Position numbers and translations under genes: made by a program. From NCBI GenBank assembly GCA_018830765.1, contig JAHJRJ010000176.1:1-5151 (forward strand): a stretch of 5,151 nucleotides of DNA, in the 5' to 3' direction. How positions within the stretch are numbered: position 1 is the first letter of the stretch; each line of letters starts with the position of its first letter. The notes beneath the pieces are model-generated. The model was not told the DNA's origin. It saw only the letters and a program-made list of their open reading frames with translations, and did no database searches. Below are positions 1 to 5,151 of this stretch, piece after piece. Source of the DNA: Bacteroidota bacterium (GTDB lineage Bacteria > Bacteroidota > Ignavibacteria > UBA10030 > BY39).

Positions 1-141
1 TAGAGCTAAAAAATAGTTGGGGTTCCCGCTTGTAGCGGGATAAACTTCATTCAACTGTTTAGAGCTAAAAAATAGTTGGGGTTCCCGCTTGTAGCGGGAT
101 AAACTTCATTCAACTGTTTAGAGCTAAAAAATAGTTGGGGT
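1..141. repeat. 59-bp perfect tandem repeat array abutting tRNA-Asp
   Basis: Copy 1 spans 1-59, copy 2 spans 60-118, and a 23-nt partial third copy spans 119-141. All shared positions are identical. The array may continue upstream, because the window begins inside it. Each unit contains a 6-bp-stem hairpin (TCCCGC, loop TTGTA, GCGGGA, at 24-40 in copy 1) and a second weaker palindrome (TTTAG-AG-CTAAA, within an outer CAACT/AGTTG pair). The partial copy ends with GGGGT, the first five bases of the tRNA. Each unit also carries a 16-nt stretch (50-65 and 109-124) that matches the tRNA D-arm region 147-162 at 15 of 16 positions. I see no coding potential. The perfect identity means either recent duplication or an assembly artefact near a contig end. 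Confidence 0.93.
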
Positions 142-210
142 CGTAGTTCAACTGGTTAGAGCGCCGCCCTGTCACGGCGGAAGTTGCGAGTTCAAGTCTC
201 GTCGACCCCG
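137..210 (+). tRNA. tRNA-Asp (anticodon GTC)
   Basis: A full 74-nt cloverleaf folds by eye. The acceptor stem is GGGGTCG (137-143) with CGACCCC (203-209), and the discriminator base is G210, as expected for tRNA-Asp. The D-stem is GTTC (146-149) with GAGC (159-162). The anticodon stem is CCGCC (164-168) with GGCGG (176-180), closing a loop CTGTCAC whose anticodon GTC lies at 171-173. The T-stem is GCGAG (186-190) with CTCGT (198-202) around the loop TTCAAGT. The 3' CCA is not encoded, because CGA follows, so it must be added by CCA-adding enzyme. No convincing promoter is visible between the window start and the gene. It may be processed from a longer transcript or use a promoter within the repeats. 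Confidence 0.97.
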
Positions 211-212
211 CG

Positions 213-244
213 AAAACCCAGCCTCCCGAAAGAGGCTGGGTTTT
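213..244 (+). terminator. Strong intrinsic (bidirectional) terminator after tRNA-Asp
   Basis: A perfect 13-bp stem pairs 213-225 with 232-244 around a six-base loop CCGAAA (226-231). The stem includes four A:T pairs at its base, so a run of A precedes it and a run of T ends it, and the downstream sequence remains T-rich to about 256. It begins only two bases after the tRNA discriminator base, so it is well placed to end the tRNA transcript. The symmetry means it could also stop leftward transcription. Confidence 0.9.
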
Positions 245-279
245 GTGTTTTATTTTGGTACAGTATAACGATTGCTTTA

Positions 280-316
280 AATGATGAATATCGAACACCG
301 AATAATGAATGATGAA
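280..316. repeat. GAATA/ATGAA-rich spacer with short direct repeat
   Basis: The 9-nt word AATGATGAA occurs at 280-288 and again at 308-316, with several related GAATA/GAACA words between them. The stretch lies in the non-coding spacer between the tRNA terminator and the hairpins preceding the FAD-oxidase gene end. It resembles low-complexity dispersed spacer sequence seen in Bacteroidota-type genomes. That comparison is from memory and not checked. No gene or clear promoter is visible in 245-345. Confidence 0.4.
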
Positions 317-346
317 GTATTATTGTGAAAAGTGAGGTAATCGGGA

Positions 347-412
347 TCGACCCCCGAAAGGATTCGGGGCAAGTCCGCAAAAACCCAGCCTCCCGAAAGA
401 GGTTGGATTTTT
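347..412. repeat. Degenerate second copy of tRNA-Asp 3' tail plus terminator
   Basis: TCGACCCC at 347-354 repeats the tRNA 3' end (202-209). The 23 bases at 380-402 are identical to 213-235 of the tRNA terminator, and the following nine bases match except for two substitutions. Between these two blocks sits an extra hairpin with a 7-bp stem, CCCCGAA (352-358) and TTCGGGG (363-369), around an AGGA loop. The arrangement reads as a duplicated tRNA tail and terminator with a roughly 20-bp palindromic insert. Convergent use of common dispersed palindromes is an alternative explanation. Confidence 0.65.
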
Positions 413-415
413 GCG
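376..415 (-). terminator. Probable terminator of the FAD-linked oxidase gene
   Basis: Bases 376-392 pair with 399-415 to form a 17-bp stem with one C-A mismatch (384/407) and one G-U pair (388/403), closed by the loop CCGAAA (393-398). Read on the minus strand it lies 39 bp after the stop codon of the gene ending at 455. The stem ends in five T (complement of 379-383), as expected for an intrinsic terminator. It shares its core with the terminator at 213-244, but the right arm has diverged. Confidence 0.75.
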
Positions 416-454
416 CAACATCAGTTAATACATATGCTTTTAGCACGGAAATTT

Positions 455-1870
455 TTATAAAAATATTTTCCCGGGGTTCAATATGTTTTTCGGGTCGAAA
501 ACATTTTTTATATCCTTCATCAAGTTTAACTCGACTTGTGAAATCGCTATTGGTAAATATGCTCGTTGTGAATATCCGATCCCGTGTTCTCCAGAAATTG
601 TTCCGCCGATAGAAACTGTAAGCTCAAAAATTTCTCTGATTGCCGTCTCTACGTGTTTTTCCCAAGTCTCATCATCAAGCTTATCTTTCAAAATATTTAC
701 GTGCACATTACCGTCGCCAGCATGGCCATAACAGATTGACGTGATTCCGTATTTCCCGCAAATCTTTTTTACACCAGTAACGAGTTGCGGTAAATTGGCT
801 CTCGGGACGACAGTGTCTTCCTCCTTATAAACACTTATTGATTTAACCGCCTCGCTGATACTGCGGCGCATATCCCATACGTCCGTGACTTTTTGTCGGT
901 CTTCTGCAAGCAGCACATTTGTCGCTTTATGTTTTTCAACGACTTCTGCAATCGTTTCTATATCTTTATTAAGAATGTCATCATAGTTTCCGTCAACCTC
1001 TATTATCAACTGTGCGGCTGCACCGCTATTTGGAAATATTTTAACTAACTTTTTTTCTGCCGCTTCGATTGCAGATCTCTCAATAAATTCCAATGCCGAC
1101 GGTGTTACACCATTCTGAAATATGTCTGCAACAGCCGATACCGCATCTTCTAAATAATCAAAAGCAACAAGCAAAACTTTTCGTAATTTCGGAAGCGGAA
1201 TTAAACGGACTATTATTTTTGTAATAACTGCAAGCGTTCCTTCGCTTCCGATAATCAGTTGTGTTAGATTGTAACCCGAAACGTTCTTCAAAACTCTACC
1301 ACCCGTATTGATTATTTCGCCTGACGGCAATACAGCTTCAATTCCTAAAACATAATCTTTTGTAACGCCGTACTTTACTGCGCGGGGTCCACCGGCGCAC
1401 TCGGCAATGTTACCGCCAAGATGGCAACTTCCTCTCGAAGCCGGGTCAGGTGGATAAAAAAGGTTTCTTTTTTCCAATTCTTCTTGAAATGTTTGTGTGA
1501 TGACGCCGGGTTGAACGACAGCTTGAAAATTCTTTTCATCAATCTCAATTATCTTGTTGAATTTTTCCATCGACAAACAAATTCCACCGTGAACCGGTAA
1601 AGCGCCACCCGAGAGTCCCGTGCCGCCGCCACGCGGGGTAACCGGAATGTTATTTTCCGAAGCAAACTTCAAAATCTTAGACACTTCCTCTGTGTTTTCA
1701 GGTTTCAAAACAACATCGGGAGGGAAATTATAATCTTCAGTTTCATCTTTTCCGTACACATTTAAAGCATCTTTATCGATTAAAACATTATCAGGTTTGA
1801 TAATTTGACCTAATATACTAATAAGGTCACCTGTTATTCTGCTATAAGATTTTGATTCCATATTCGTCAT
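455..1870 (-). CDS. FAD-linked 2-hydroxyacid oxidase/dehydrogenase (GlcD / D-lactate dehydrogenase family)
   Basis: This 471-residue protein has the full length of the GlcD-type VAO/PCMH flavoprotein family. An FAD-binding PCMH domain covers about residues 50-225, with PRGGGTGLSGG at 79-89, the PPDPASRG segment from 140 leading into GGNIAECAGGPR, and SGYNLTQLIIGSEGTL at 198-213. An FAD-oxidase C-terminal domain covers about 230-470, with VVPR (354-357), GHAGDGNVHVN (382-392), GEHGIG (427-432) and a terminal NPGK. H383, H390 and E428 match the metal-binding positions known in D-2-hydroxyglutarate dehydrogenases, and H429 is the likely catalytic base. It should oxidise a D-2-hydroxyacid such as glycolate, D-lactate or D-2-hydroxyglutarate. 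The substrate cannot be decided from sequence. No GlcE or GlcF subunit is adjacent within the window. The ATG at 1870 has no Shine-Dalgarno sequence, and a second ATG three codons in (1861) is equally possible. Confidence 0.93.
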   Translation of the reverse strand: MTNMESKSYSRITGDLISILGQIIKPDNVLIDKDALNVYGKDETEDYNFPPDVVLKPENTEEVSKILKFASENNIPVTPRGGGTGLSGGALPVHGGICLSMEKFNKIIEIDEKNFQAVVQPGVITQTFQEELEKRNLFYPPDPASRGSCHLGGNIAECAGGPRAVKYGVTKDYVLGIEAVLPSGEIINTGGRVLKNVSGYNLTQLIIGSEGTLAVITKIIVRLIPLPKLRKVLLVAFDYLEDAVSAVADIFQNGVTPSALEFIERSAIEAAEKKLVKIFPNSGAAAQLIIEVDGNYDDILNKDIETIAEVVEKHKATNVLLAEDRQKVTDVWDMRRSISEAVKSISVYKEEDTVVPRANLPQLVTGVKKICGKYGITSICYGHAGDGNVHVNILKDKLDDETWEKHVETAIREIFELTVSIGGTISGEHGIGYSQRAYLPIAISQVELNLMKDIKNVFDPKNILNPGKIFL

Positions 1871-1919
1871 TTATTTAAATGCGATAGTAAGATAATAAAA
1901 TTAATAGATAGTTTCATTA

Positions 1920-1948
1920 TTGTATTTTTCTTAAAATTTTACTATAAT
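1920..1948 (+). promoter_or_regulatory. Candidate sigma70-type promoter for the chaperone operon
   Basis: A perfect TATAAT -10 box (1943-1948) is preceded by a 17-bp spacer and a weak -35 TTGTAT (1920-1925, three of six consensus bases). It lies in the 136-bp AT-rich divergent spacer, about 58 bp before the first chaperone start codon, leaving a leader of roughly 50 nt. A second TATAAT at 1977-1982 has no -35 at the right distance. In such AT-rich DNA a chance match is possible. No Bacteroidia-type TAnnTTTG box was evident. Confidence 0.45.
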
Positions 1949-2006
1949 AAACTACTTTTTTATTGGAAAAACTTAATATAATTCATCAAAAGAAAGGATT
2001 AGTATA

Positions 2007-4004
2007 ATGTTTCAAACTAAGTATCTTTTAATTTTTGTAATCGCAATTACAATAATAATAGGCTGCAGTCCCAAAACAAGCGAGTTAGTTGTTGCCAACG
2101 TCGGCGAGACTCCTATAAAACTTGGGGAATACGAAAAGTTTTTTGTCAAAAATCTAGGTAATTATGAAAACGCTAAAAAGTCGACGCAGAAGGATCGTGA
2201 AGATTTTTTAAATTTATTATTGAAGTACAAATTAAAACTCAAAGATGCTTCTGATAAAAACTTATTGTCCGACCCAGAAATTATTGATGAGTTAGAGGAG
2301 TATCGGTCAAGCTTAGCTTCTACTTTTTTGATAGAAAAAGAATTAGTGGAACCAGCTCTTAAAAAGCTTTACCAACGGCAGATGGAAGAAATTCGCGCAA
2401 GTCACATACTAATCCGACTTGAACAGACTACTTCTCCACCTGATACATTGGCTGCATATAATAAAGCTATGGAAGTTATTGGTAGAATTATTAAGGGTGA
2501 AGATTTTGGAAAGGTAGCTATGGAAACCTCTGAAGATCCATCGGTTGGACAAAATCACGGCGATATATATTACTTTACGAGCGGACAATTAGTGACGCAA
2601 TTCGAGGATGCTGTTTATAACATGAAAGTGGGAGAGATTTCACAAAAGCCGGTAAGAACGGTATTCGGTTATCATATAATTAAAGTTACTGACCGAAAGC
2701 CCGCCACCGGAAGTATTCGTGTGCGACATATAATGGCGAGGTTCACAACTTCTAAACCGGATTCAGCCGATTCTGCTGCTGCGTATGCAAGAATATTGGC
2801 AGTACAAGACAGTTTGAAAAATGGCGGTGACTTCTCCTCGCTTGCCGAAAAAAAATCTGAAGATCCCGGGAGCGCTAAAGAAAGTGGTGATTTAGGTTAC
2901 TTTACACGACGCCGCTGGGTACAACCATTCGATGAAGCAGCTTTCAAGTTGAAGGTAAATCAAATATCGGATATTATTAGCACTCCTTATGGGTTTCATC
3001 TGATAAAATGTGAAGATATTAAATCTCTTCAGTCTTATGAAGAATTGAAACCTGAATTGCAACGCAATTTCCAATCGCAAAGATATAACGAAACTTACAA
3101 TGAGTATGTCTCGAAATTGAAGACAGAGTATAATTATTCATTCGATGAAGCGGTGTTCGAAGAATTTTTATCTCATCTTGATTCGACTAAAACAACGAGC
3201 GATACAACCTGGTATAGTGGAGTGCCCACCGAAGTCAAGAATATGACAATTATTAAATTAACACAGCATGATATCAAAGTTGCTAAGGTAATAGACTTGA
3301 TTAATAAAAGGCAGGATTTCAGAGGAATCCCGCTTGAAAAATTAGAACTGATGAAGCCGCTAACTCGCATCGGTGAGATTTATTTATTAGAAGAAAAATC
3401 TAAAAATTTGAACTCGAAATATCCCGAATTTAAAGATTTGATGCAAGAGTATCAGGACGGTGTCGTGTTATACAAAGCCGAGCAAGTCGAAATATGGGAC
3501 AAGTTAAATGTTAGCGACTCTGCGCTTCATGTTTTCTATGATAATAATTTGGAGAAGTTCCAAATTCCTGACAGAGTCGATTACAATGAAATATTCGTAG
3601 GTTCAGATAGCTTGGCGCAAGAAATCAGCAAGATGCTTCAATCAGGCGCTGACTTTACAGAATTAGCAGGAACGTATAACGAAGATGCCGACCTTAAATC
3701 AAAAAAAGACGCAAACGGTTTTACCGACGTGGGTAATAACGAATTGGCAAAGATAGCTTGGTCGATGGAAATCGGATCGATATCTACACCGATTCTAACT
3801 GAAAAAGGCGGTTATAGTATAATTAAAGTGATCGCTAAAGAGCCGGCACGGCAAAAAAGTTATGAAGAAGCAGGCGCCGAAGTTTCTACCACTTTTCAAG
3901 AATACGAGCAGAAGCGTTTGGAAAAAGAATGGCTGGAACGCGTAAAAAGCAAATATCCTGTAAAACAATTTCCCGAAGTTTTACAGAAAGCATTTACTAA
4001 ATAA
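2007..4004 (+). CDS. Lipoprotein peptidyl-prolyl isomerase with three parvulin-like domains (PpiC/PrsA/SurA family)
   Basis: This 665-residue envelope foldase begins with a lipoprotein signal peptide: K5, a hydrophobic run at 7-18, and lipobox IIGC with the lipidated Cys at 20. A helical SurA/PrsA-like N-domain covers about 27-125. Parvulin domain 1 (about 129-230) and domain 2 (about 236-338) both keep the two conserved histidines (H133 with H223 in GYH, H241 with H331 in GFH) and the SEDP...GD..YF core. A helical linker (about 340-520) precedes a third parvulin-like domain (about 522-611). There the histidines are replaced by E528 and S604, so it is probably non-catalytic. A charged C-terminal helix follows. 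The start is supported by AAAGGA at 1993-1998, eight bases before the ATG. It is the first gene of a chaperone operon and probably assists outer-membrane or secreted protein folding. Client proteins and final membrane location are inferred. Confidence 0.93.
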   Translation: MFQTKYLLIFVIAITIIIGCSPKTSELVVANVGETPIKLGEYEKFFVKNLGNYENAKKSTQKDREDFLNLLLKYKLKLKDASDKNLLSDPEIIDELEEYRSSLASTFLIEKELVEPALKKLYQRQMEEIRASHILIRLEQTTSPPDTLAAYNKAMEVIGRIIKGEDFGKVAMETSEDPSVGQNHGDIYYFTSGQLVTQFEDAVYNMKVGEISQKPVRTVFGYHIIKVTDRKPATGSIRVRHIMARFTTSKPDSADSAAAYARILAVQDSLKNGGDFSSLAEKKSEDPGSAKESGDLGYFTRRRWVQPFDEAAFKLKVNQISDIISTPYGFHLIKCEDIKSLQSYEELKPELQRNFQSQRYNETYNEYVSKLKTEYNYSFDEAVFEEFLSHLDSTKTTSDTTWYSGVPTEVKNMTIIKLTQHDIKVAKVIDLINKRQDFRGIPLEKLELMKPLTRIGEIYLLEEKSKNLNSKYPEFKDLMQEYQDGVVLYKAEQVEIWDKLNVSDSALHVFYDNNLEKFQIPDRVDYNEIFVGSDSLAQEISKMLQSGADFTELAGTYNEDADLKSKKDANGFTDVGNNELAKIAWSMEIGSISTPILTEKGGYSIIKVIAKEPARQKSYEEAGAEVSTTFQEYEQKRLEKEWLERVKSKYPVKQFPEVLQKAFTK

Positions 4005-4016
4005 AATATCATATTG

Positions 4017-4856
4017 ATGCCTAAAATTTTAGTCGTATTCATCGGGTTTCTGATTATTTTCAACTCGTGCAAGAAAGATGAAACTCAGAAACCATTTATC
4101 GCCCGCGTTGGCGATTCGTATCTCACAGTTGAGGATGCCGAGAAATACGTAGAAGGTAACCTCGATACTGCCAACATCAGGCTCAAAAGCTTTATCAACA
4201 AATGGATCGAATCCGAGATACTTTACCAAGAAGCTGCAAAAAAAGGAATACCGGAATCCGAAGAAATCAAGCAGCAGTTAAACGAAGTCAAAAAGCAGTT
4301 AGCAGTTCAATTGTTTATCGATAAAGAAGTTTATGCTGATTCTAACGAAATTAGCGATTCGGAATTGTATTTATACTATGAGCTACATTCAGAAGAATTC
4401 ACTTTACGAGAAGATGCAGTGAAATTAAATTTAGCTGCATTCAAGGATAGGCAATCGGCGAACAATTTACGGACGTCCGTGCTCAAGGGGAAGAGCTGGG
4501 CTGATGCGATGAATAAACTACAGACAAATGAAGATGAAAGAAAAAATCTACAGATGTATGTTTCAGCTCATTTGTTTACACAACTTACTTTATATCCAAC
4601 AGAATTGTGGAAAGTCGTTCAAAATCTTTCCAAAGATGACGTTTCATTCCCTGTAAAAATCGGAGACGTGTTTTATATCGTGCAAGTTATAGAAAAATTT
4701 ATGAAAGGTTCTGTAGCCGACCTCGATTTGATAAAAGATGAAGTAAGAACCAGATTAACGATAGAAAAAAGAAAGTCGAAATACGCAAATTTACTTGCCG
4801 ACCTTCAAAAAAAATATTTAATCCAAATTAATATAGATTCCTTACAACCAAAATGA
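4017..4856 (+). CDS. SurA/PpiC-like lipoprotein chaperone with degenerate isomerase domain
   Basis: This 279-residue protein has a hydrophobic signal segment (residues 4-15) and a non-canonical lipobox FNSC with Cys18. The following KKDE is typical of Bacteroidota lipoproteins. Residues 27-125 resemble a SurA N-terminal helical domain, with a conserved-style ARVGDSYLTVEDAEKYV opening and a helix KWIESEILYQEAAKKG. Residues about 131-227 have the spacing and ending (GDVFYIVQVIEK) of a parvulin fold but lack the conserved histidines, so isomerase activity is unlikely and a holdase role is inferred. A C-terminal helix (232-265) probably packs back on the N-domain, as in SurA. I chose ATG 4017 over the in-frame TTG at 4014. 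Neither has a Shine-Dalgarno sequence. Only 12 bp separate it from the previous stop codon, and its own stop overlaps the next gene. Confidence 0.85.
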   Translation: MPKILVVFIGFLIIFNSCKKDETQKPFIARVGDSYLTVEDAEKYVEGNLDTANIRLKSFINKWIESEILYQEAAKKGIPESEEIKQQLNEVKKQLAVQLFIDKEVYADSNEISDSELYLYYELHSEEFTLREDAVKLNLAAFKDRQSANNLRTSVLKGKSWADAMNKLQTNEDERKNLQMYVSAHLFTQLTLYPTELWKVVQNLSKDDVSFPVKIGDVFYIVQVIEKFMKGSVADLDLIKDEVRTRLTIEKRKSKYANLLADLQKKYLIQINIDSLQPK

Positions 4857-5151
4857 TAAATAAAAAAATAAAAATATTACTGATTCTCGGAATCGCTCTT
4901 GTTTTCACTCAGGAAATTTTTCCCCAACGAAATGTATTAGACAGGATTGTAGCTATCGTCGATAAGGAGATAATTGTTGAATCCGAGCTTAATCAGCAAG
5001 TGGATTTTTTCGTCTCTAACAACAAAGTTGACCCGAACACGCCCGGTTTGAAACAGCAAGTATTGGATGTAATGATAAATGAAAAGTTAATTCTTGCAAG
5101 GGCGATAGAAGATACTAATGTTTTTGTAACGGAAGACGAAGTTACGCAACA
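4853..5151 (+). CDS. surA: SurA-type periplasmic chaperone/peptidyl-prolyl isomerase, N-terminal part (runs off the window)
   Basis: The reading frame opens with ATG at 4853, overlapping the upstream TGA as ATGA, and stays open for 99 codons to the window end. A basic start (NKKIK) and hydrophobic stretch (about residues 8-19) make a Sec-type signal peptide. No lipobox cysteine is present, so unlike its two neighbours it should be soluble in the periplasm. The mature start, VLDRIVAIVDKEIIVESEL (28-46), followed by the helix QQVLDVMINEKLILARAIE (68-86), is the hallmark layout of the SurA N-terminal domain. The catalytic parvulin domains would lie beyond the window. No Shine-Dalgarno sequence is visible, so translation is probably coupled to the upstream gene. 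The gene symbol rests on N-terminal family resemblance only. Confidence 0.85.
   Translation, partial: MINKKIKILLILGIALVFTQEIFPQRNVLDRIVAIVDKEIIVESELNQQVDFFVSNNKVDPNTPGLKQQVLDVMINEKLILARAIEDTNVFVTEDEVTQ

Noticed and set aside
76..105. Promoter for the tRNA inside the repeat (TTGGGG, 18-bp spacer, TAAACT)
   Set aside because: Both boxes are weak, and the same arrangement recurs in each repeat copy. It is not strong enough to list.
1..141. CRISPR array
   Set aside because: The units are fully identical end to end with no unique spacers, so this is a simple tandem repeat.
110..298. Minus-strand open frame of 62 codons across the tRNA
   Set aside because: It reads through the tRNA-Asp gene and its terminator in antisense. 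Its STRLELATSAV-like peptide is a familiar spurious translation of tRNA regions.
192..446. Minus-strand open frame of 84 codons over the terminators and spacer
   Set aside because: It spans both stem-loops, the hairpin and low-complexity spacer. There is no domain pattern and no ribosome binding site.
325..612. Plus-strand open frame of 95 codons
   Set aside because: It starts in the spacer, crosses the second terminator and continues antisense inside the well-supported FAD-oxidase gene.
1871..1960. Promoter for the minus-strand dehydrogenase
   Set aside because: A TATTAT match lies at 1892-1897 on the minus strand, but nothing like a -35 box sits 16-18 bp upstream, and such words are expected by chance in this AT-rich stretch.
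4014..4016. TTG as start codon of the second lipoprotein gene
   Set aside because: An ATG follows immediately in frame, giving an ordinary lipoprotein signal peptide. There is no ribosome binding site favouring TTG.

Overview
This window looks like chromosomal core sequence from an AT-rich Gram-negative bacterium, probably of the Bacteroidota/Ignavibacteria (FCB) group. Three things suggest this. Two consecutive lipoprotein signal peptides include one with a Bacteroidota-style C-K-K-D-E start. A cluster of parvulin/SurA-like envelope chaperones is present. The intergenic spacers carry small palindromes and GAATA/ATGAA-rich spacer sequence. A sigma70-like TATAAT promoter and a recognisable Shine-Dalgarno sequence before the first chaperone gene are less typical of Bacteroidia proper, so an Ignavibacteria-like lineage is my preferred but unproven guess.

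Layout. Bases 1-141 are a perfect 59-bp tandem array (2.4 copies, possibly continuing upstream of the window) that runs directly into a tRNA-Asp(GTC) gene at 137-210. A strong bidirectional terminator follows at 213-244. After a spacer, a second, degenerate copy of the tRNA tail plus terminator lies at 347-412, split by a small hairpin. This second stem-loop probably terminates the minus-strand gene at 455-1870, which encodes a GlcD-type FAD-linked 2-hydroxyacid dehydrogenase.

A 136-bp AT-rich divergent intergenic region (1871-2006) holds a candidate promoter (TATAAT at 1943-1948). It would drive a rightward operon of three envelope-folding genes: a large lipoprotein with three parvulin-like domains (2007-4004), a smaller SurA-like lipoprotein without the conserved parvulin histidines (4017-4856), and the first 99 codons of a SurA-type periplasmic chaperone (from 4853, running off the window). 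The spacing is 12 bp and then a 4-bp ATGA overlap, which indicates co-transcription and translational coupling. Together they plausibly escort outer-membrane proteins across the periplasm. The dehydrogenase is divergent and metabolically unrelated.

I see no CRISPR array, transposase or clearly novel defence or mobile system. The most unusual part is the tRNA-Asp locus, which is flanked on both sides by partial look-alikes of its own ends, each interrupted by a small hairpin.
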